Below, one piece after another: positions 5,473-8,595 of a DNA stretch of 8,595 nucleotides. Source of the stretch: an uncultured Capnocytophaga sp. (GTDB lineage Bacteria; Bacteroidota; Bacteroidia; Flavobacteriales; Flavobacteriaceae). The stretch spans positions 1-8,595 of the forward strand of contig CAJPPS010000047.1 in the NCBI GenBank assembly GCA_905372595.1. The letters run 5' to 3'. Made by a program: the position numbers and the translations under genes. Each line of letters starts with the position of its first letter. Positions within the stretch are counted from its first letter, which is position 1. Below the pieces are notes generated by a model, which saw only the letters and a list, made by a program, of their open reading frames with translations, did no database searches and was not told where the DNA came from.

Positions 5473-7392
5473 ATGAATGAAAATAAACCTTCTCGATTTT
5501 CTGCTTTCTGGTTCTATGCAGGATTAGCCCTGATTCTTTTCTTGGTACTGAATCCCATCTCTAGTACAGGACTCTGGAAGCAACCTAAGGAAATTTCACA
5601 AACACAGTTTGAAAAATATCTACAAGAAGGAGATATAGCCAAGGTGGTAGTTGTTAATAAGCATCAAGCACGTATCTACCTCTCTTCTCAAGCTCTTGAA
5701 AAGCCTAGTCATAAGGATGTGAAAGTGGAAAATCCGCTTTTCAAATCAACCCCAGATTCTGATATTCCTCAGTATAAGTTAGAAGTGGGAGTTCTAGAAA
5801 ATTTTGAAAACCGATTCAATAAAATAGTTGCTGAAAAGGAACTTTCTCATACACAACTTATTTATAAAACAGAACAGAATTTCTTTGGGGATATCCTCAT
5901 TACAGTGATATTACCAGTAGTACTTTTTGTAGGCTTGTGGATATTCCTTATGCGTCGTGCAGGAGGAGGTATGGGAGGCGGGCAACTCTTCAATATAGGA
6001 AGGTCTCGAGCTAGATTATTTGATGGAGAGAAGGATAAAAAAATCACTTTCCAAGATGTGGCAGGTTTGGAGGGAGCCAAAGAAGAAGTCCAAGAAATTG
6101 TAGAATTTCTTAAGAATCCTGAAAAATATACTTCTCTTGGAGGAAAAATTCCTAAAGGAGCTCTTTTGGTAGGTCCTCCTGGGACAGGGAAAACATTGCT
6201 TGCCAAAGCTGTAGCAGGAGAAGCAAAAGTGCCTTTCTTCTCCCTTTCAGGTTCTGATTTTGTGGAAATGTTTGTAGGAGTAGGGGCTTCTCGCGTACGT
6301 GATTTGTTCAGGCAGGCAAAGGAGAAATCTCCATCTATCATTTTTATTGATGAAATAGATGCTATTGGGCGTGCCCGTGGAAAAAATAACCTGACCAATG
6401 CCAATGACGAAAGGGAAAATACCCTTAATCAGCTCCTTACTGAAATGGATGGTTTTGGAACCAATACCAATGTCATTGTTCTGGCAGCTACCAACCGTGC
6501 CGATGTTCTAGATAAGGCTCTCCTGAGAGCAGGGCGCTTTGACCGACAAATTTATGTAGATTTGCCAGATTTGAATGAAAGAAAAGAAATATTCAAAGTA
6601 CATCTCAGACCTATCAAGATTACAGAAAACTTAGATGTAGAATTTTTAGCCAAGCAGACTCCAGGGTTCTCAGGAGCTGATATTGCCAATGTATGTAACG
6701 AAGCAGCTCTTATAGCAGCTCGAAAAGGGAAAACATCGGTAGATAAACAAGACTTCTTAGATGCTGTGGATAGGATTATAGGAGGATTAGAAAAGAAAAA
6801 TAAAATTATTACTCCTGAAGAGAAGAGAGCTATTGCTTATCACGAGGCAGGACACGCTACTGTAAGTTGGCTTTTGGAACACGCTGCTCCACTGGTAAAG
6901 GTAACTATTGTACCTAGAGGACGTTCCTTAGGAGCCGCTTGGTATTTGCCAGAGGAAAGACAGATTGTTCGTACAGACCAGATTGAAGATGAGATGTGTG
7001 CAGCCCTAGGAGGACGTGCTGCAGAGCAACTAACTTTTGGTAAAATCTCTACAGGGGCTCTTAGTGATTTGGAAAAAGTAACTAAGCAAGCTCGTGCAAT
7101 GGTCACCATCTATGGGCTTAATGATAAAATAGGAAACCTTACCTATTATGATCCTACAGGCGAAGAATATGGCTTTACTAAGCCTTATAGCGAAAAAACA
7201 GCTCAGGTAATTGATGAGGAAATCAGTAGAATTATTCAGAAACAATATCAAAGGGCTCTTGAAATCCTTACTACTCATCAGAGTAAGCTAAGTACATTAG
7301 CCGAATTGCTCCTTGAGAGAGAGGTTATCTTTAAGGAAGATTTGGAAGCCATCTTTGGAAGAAGACCTCACGAAGAAAAAGAAAATTATTAA
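5473..7392 (+). CDS. ftsH: ATP-dependent zinc metalloprotease FtsH
   Basis: This membrane-anchored AAA+ protease forms hexamers that extract and degrade misassembled membrane proteins and short-lived cytoplasmic regulators. Residues 9-28 form the first membrane helix, about 30-138 the extracytoplasmic domain, and 139-160 the second helix, followed by a Gly-rich linker (GGGMGGG). The ATPase domain shows Walker A GPPGTGKT (234-241), pore motif MFVGVGAS (266-273), Walker B IIFIDEID (289-296), and the second region of homology at 332-360 with arginine fingers R355 and R358 in GRFDRQ. The peptidase domain has the zinc motif HEAGH (457-461) and the third ligand D532 in GALSDLEKVT. All catalytic residues are intact and 639 residues is the usual length. 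The start is 2 bp after the rsfS stop. The short charged tail after ~630 has no recognisable motif. Confidence 0.98.
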   Translation: MNENKPSRFSAFWFYAGLALILFLVLNPISSTGLWKQPKEISQTQFEKYLQEGDIAKVVVVNKHQARIYLSSQALEKPSHKDVKVENPLFKSTPDSDIPQYKLEVGVLENFENRFNKIVAEKELSHTQLIYKTEQNFFGDILITVILPVVLFVGLWIFLMRRAGGGMGGGQLFNIGRSRARLFDGEKDKKITFQDVAGLEGAKEEVQEIVEFLKNPEKYTSLGGKIPKGALLVGPPGTGKTLLAKAVAGEAKVPFFSLSGSDFVEMFVGVGASRVRDLFRQAKEKSPSIIFIDEIDAIGRARGKNNLTNANDERENTLNQLLTEMDGFGTNTNVIVLAATNRADVLDKALLRAGRFDRQIYVDLPDLNERKEIFKVHLRPIKITENLDVEFLAKQTPGFSGADIANVCNEAALIAARKGKTSVDKQDFLDAVDRIIGGLEKKNKIITPEEKRAIAYHEAGHATVSWLLEHAAPLVKVTIVPRGRSLGAAWYLPEERQIVRTDQIEDEMCAALGGRAAEQLTFGKISTGALSDLEKVTKQARAMVTIYGLNDKIGNLTYYDPTGEEYGFTKPYSEKTAQVIDEEISRIIQKQYQRALEILTTHQSKLSTLAELLLEREVIFKEDLEAIFGRRPHEEKENY

Positions 7393-7460
7393 AAAATGAT
7401 AATATCTTTAAGAAGGGTTTCTTTTAGATAAATATATATGTTAAAAAATAAGTAAAAAAG

Positions 7461-7487
7461 AGGTAGTTCTAAAAAAAAGAACTACCT
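7461..7487. repeat. Inverted repeat with poly-A loop between ftsH and the barrel gene
   Basis: The perfect 10-bp arms AGGTAGTTCT (7461-7470) and AGAACTACCT (7478-7487) flank a run of seven A (7471-7477). The right arm overlaps the -7 box TACCTTTG (7483-7490). On the plus strand only TTG follows the stem, so it is a poor intrinsic terminator for ftsH. On the minus strand CTTTTTTACTTATTTTTT follows, which would make a good one, but no minus-strand gene is seen to need it. It could instead be an operator or a leaky ftsH terminator. The structure is certain; its role is not. Confidence 0.7.
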
Positions 7488-7490
7488 TTG
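7483..7490 (+). promoter_or_regulatory. -7 box of the barrel-protein gene
   Basis: TACCTTTG fits TAnnTTTG exactly and is identical to the rsfS -7 box. Initiation would be near 7494-7498, about 15 nt before the ATG at 7512. No TTTG or TTG lies 19-21 bp upstream; that position (around 7459-7462) falls where an inverted repeat begins. The promoter may thus be weak, dependent on an activator, or served by the AT-rich upstream tract 7424-7460. The leader AAAAGAAAAAAG before the ATG is A-rich, typical of flavobacterial initiation sites. Confidence 0.6.
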
Positions 7491-7511
7491 CCTAAATTTA
7501 AAAGAAAAAAG

Positions 7512-8027
7512 ATGAAGAAATTATTAGTATTAGCTAGTATTTTTCTAGCTATTGGAAGTGCTTCGGCACAGAAATCGGCTCTAGACAAAGGAGGCGTACA
7601 GCTTAACGGAGGTTTTGGATTCACTGCTTGGGGAATTCCTATCTATGCAGGAGTAGATGTTGGTGTAGCAGATCAAGTAACTGTAGGAGGAGAAGTATTC
7701 TATCGTGGAGAGAAAGTAGGAGGAGTGAACTATACCAACTTTGGAGTACTTGCCAACGGAAATTTCCATTTTCATAAAGTATTTCCATTACCTTCTCAGT
7801 TAGATGTATATGCAGGGCTTAGCTTAGGATACTACAGCTGGGATAATGATTTTGATAACAGATATATTCGTTTTACTTCTGAATATGATTCAGGACTTGC
7901 TGTACGTGTACAGACTGGAGCAAGATATTTCTTTACAGATAATTTTGCGGCTAACGGAGAGCTTTTCATTGAGAATAATGTAGGAACTGCAGGAGGGCTA
8001 AAATTAGGAGTTACTTATCAGTTCTAA
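7512..8027 (+). CDS. Small outer-membrane beta-barrel protein, unknown function
   Basis: This predicted secreted protein has 171 residues from the ATG at 7512. That start gives a textbook signal peptide, MKKLLVLASIFLAIGSASA, cleaved before Gln20. The in-frame TTG at 7488 is rejected because it would add a basic octapeptide and lies inside the promoter box. The mature ~152 residues alternate polar and hydrophobic positions with many Gly and aromatic residues (GGFGFTAWGIPIYAGVDVG, LDVYAGLSLGYYSW, VRVQTGARYFF) and end in LGVTYQF, a terminal Phe typical of the BAM recognition signal. The length would suit an eight-stranded barrel. I cannot assign it to a named family such as OmpX or OmpW. It follows ftsH by 119 bp and has its own promoter and terminator, so it is probably an independent transcription unit. 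Confidence 0.85.
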   Translation: MKKLLVLASIFLAIGSASAQKSALDKGGVQLNGGFGFTAWGIPIYAGVDVGVADQVTVGGEVFYRGEKVGGVNYTNFGVLANGNFHFHKVFPLPSQLDVYAGLSLGYYSWDNDFDNRYIRFTSEYDSGLAVRVQTGARYFFTDNFAANGELFIENNVGTAGGLKLGVTYQF

Positions 8028-8041
8028 ACCAACTAAAAATC

Positions 8042-8070
8042 AAAGAGGCTTCCCTTAGGGAAGCCTCTTT
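8042..8070. terminator. Bidirectional hairpin terminator
   Basis: A perfect 13-bp stem, AAAGAGGCTTCCC (8042-8054) and GGGAAGCCTCTTT (8058-8070), encloses a 3-nt TTA loop. On the plus strand the stem ends in TTT followed by CTTT; on the minus strand it ends in TTT followed by GATTTTT. It lies 14 bp after the barrel gene's stop and 17 bp from the stop of the convergent DUF3078-type gene, so it can serve both. Confidence 0.92.
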
Positions 8071-8087
8071 CTTTATAAAGAAAAGAA

Positions 8088-8595
8088 TTAAAATTTGTAA
8101 GTAAGTCCTGCTCCAAAAGCTTCTCTGATCTGGAAAGCTTTAGCAGCATCATCATCATAGATAGCTTGGAATATAAAGTTAGCAGAAATATAGTTATTCA
8201 CTTTCATCAAAAGATTCAGAGTATAATCAATATCTACATTTGCTGGTTTATCAAGGTAGTTGCTGTATAAGTTTAAGGTGTTTTCTACAGTGATGTTAGG
8301 AAGAACATCAAATTTAGCATATCCATTTACAGCAGCACCGAACTCAAAACGAGAGGTTTTCCCTTTTTCTATCCCAAAGTGAGCAGCTGTTTCAGTAAAT
8401 TTCTTATCAGTGAAAATAAGCCTTGAAGTAGCAGGAGCAATATTCACTTTTAAGTTGTCACTCTTTTTCCAAAGCATACCAGGACCGAAAGAAAAGTATC
8501 CTGGAGCCAAGAAATGAGTGGTTTCTGTACGGGTTTGTCTTCCTTGGTTATCCGTTCCATAAGTGTATCCTTTGTCCAATTGAGTTTGGAAATTA
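8088..8595 (-). CDS. DUF3078-type outer-membrane protein, C-terminal part (5' partial)
   Basis: The frame runs from the right edge to the TAA at 8088-8090, giving about 168 residues; the N-terminus and signal peptide lie outside the window. The segment resembles the C-terminal half of Bacteroidota DUF3078 proteins. It reads NFQTQLDKGYTYG, then THFLAPGYFSFGPGMLWKKSD, then NIAPATSRLIF, FGIEKGKTSRFEFGA, LNLYSNYLDKPANVDIDY and MKVNNYISANFIFQAIYDDD. These alternating amphipathic strands end in GAGLTYKF, whose terminal Phe is the usual beta-barrel signature. The family has no known function but is predicted to sit in the outer membrane. A TTG at 8577-8579 is in frame but is an internal Leu codon, since the frame stays open upstream. 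The gene converges on the small barrel gene; the two are not obviously homologous. Confidence 0.8.
   Translation of the reverse strand, partial: NFQTQLDKGYTYGTDNQGRQTRTETTHFLAPGYFSFGPGMLWKKSDNLKVNIAPATSRLIFTDKKFTETAAHFGIEKGKTSRFEFGAAVNGYAKFDVLPNITVENTLNLYSNYLDKPANVDIDYTLNLLMKVNNYISANFIFQAIYDDDAAKAFQIREAFGAGLTYKF

Noticed and set aside
5862..6404. Minus-strand 180-codon open frame opposite the FtsH ATPase domain
   Set aside because: It lies opposite strongly conserved FtsH codons (Walker A and B), is rich in Pro/Ser as expected from antisense reading, and has no promoter or family signature.
7410..7425. Possible ftsH terminator AAGAA-GGGT-TTCTT
   Set aside because: Only a 5-bp, AT-rich stem with a short downstream T run; too weak to call.
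7488..7511. TTG start giving the barrel protein an extra N-terminal octapeptide
   Set aside because: The TTG overlaps the -7 promoter box and would bury the signal peptide behind a basic extension; the ATG at 7512 gives a standard signal peptide.
1..8595. Mobile element, CRISPR array, toxin-antitoxin, phage or defence system, tRNA or riboswitch
   Set aside because: All gaps are shorter than 125 bp and none holds spaced repeats, transposase or integrase fragments, tRNA-like folds or an aptamer I recognise; all genes are core or envelope genes.

Overview
The window is a stretch of ordinary core chromosome from a member of the Bacteroidota, most likely of the Flavobacteriia. The base composition is AT-rich and leaders have no Shine-Dalgarno sequence. 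Promoters fit the phylum consensus (TTTG, about 20 bp, TAnnTTTG). The protein families are also typical: an FtsZ tail ending in HDRVD, a DUF3078-type outer-membrane protein, a YumC-like ferredoxin-NADP reductase, and a birA / rsfS-ftsH divergent locus. I cannot name the genus.

Layout: (1) Bases 1-1912, plus strand: the 3' end of ftsZ, then hisS 11 bp later, closed by a perfect 36-bp palindromic terminator. (2) Bases 1951-5063, minus strand: birA (biotin-protein ligase), a WG-repeat lipoprotein 10 bp behind it, and a ferredoxin-NADP reductase with its own promoter. This unit converges on hisS and shares its terminator. (3) Bases 5064-5110: a 47-bp divergent promoter region in which the birA and rsfS promoters overlap face to face. 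(4) Bases 5111-7392, plus strand: rsfS and ftsH, 2 bp apart and presumably co-transcribed. (5) Bases 7512-8027, plus strand: a small secreted beta-barrel protein, preceded by an unusual inverted repeat that covers its promoter -7 box. (6) Bases 8088-8595, minus strand: the C-terminal part of a DUF3078-type outer-membrane protein, convergent with the barrel gene and sharing a hairpin terminator with it.

The genes serve housekeeping roles: cell division (FtsZ), translation and ribosome silencing (HisRS, RsfS), membrane protein quality control (FtsH), cofactor attachment (BirA), flavin electron transfer (FNR), and the cell envelope (WG lipoprotein and two outer-membrane proteins). There is no tRNA, rRNA, CRISPR array, transposon, phage gene or defence island, and no gap without a gene reaches 300 bp. 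I found no evidence of an undescribed multi-gene system. The points most worth a second look are the two promoter architectures, the FtsZ tail, and the unassigned N-terminal half of the WG-repeat lipoprotein.
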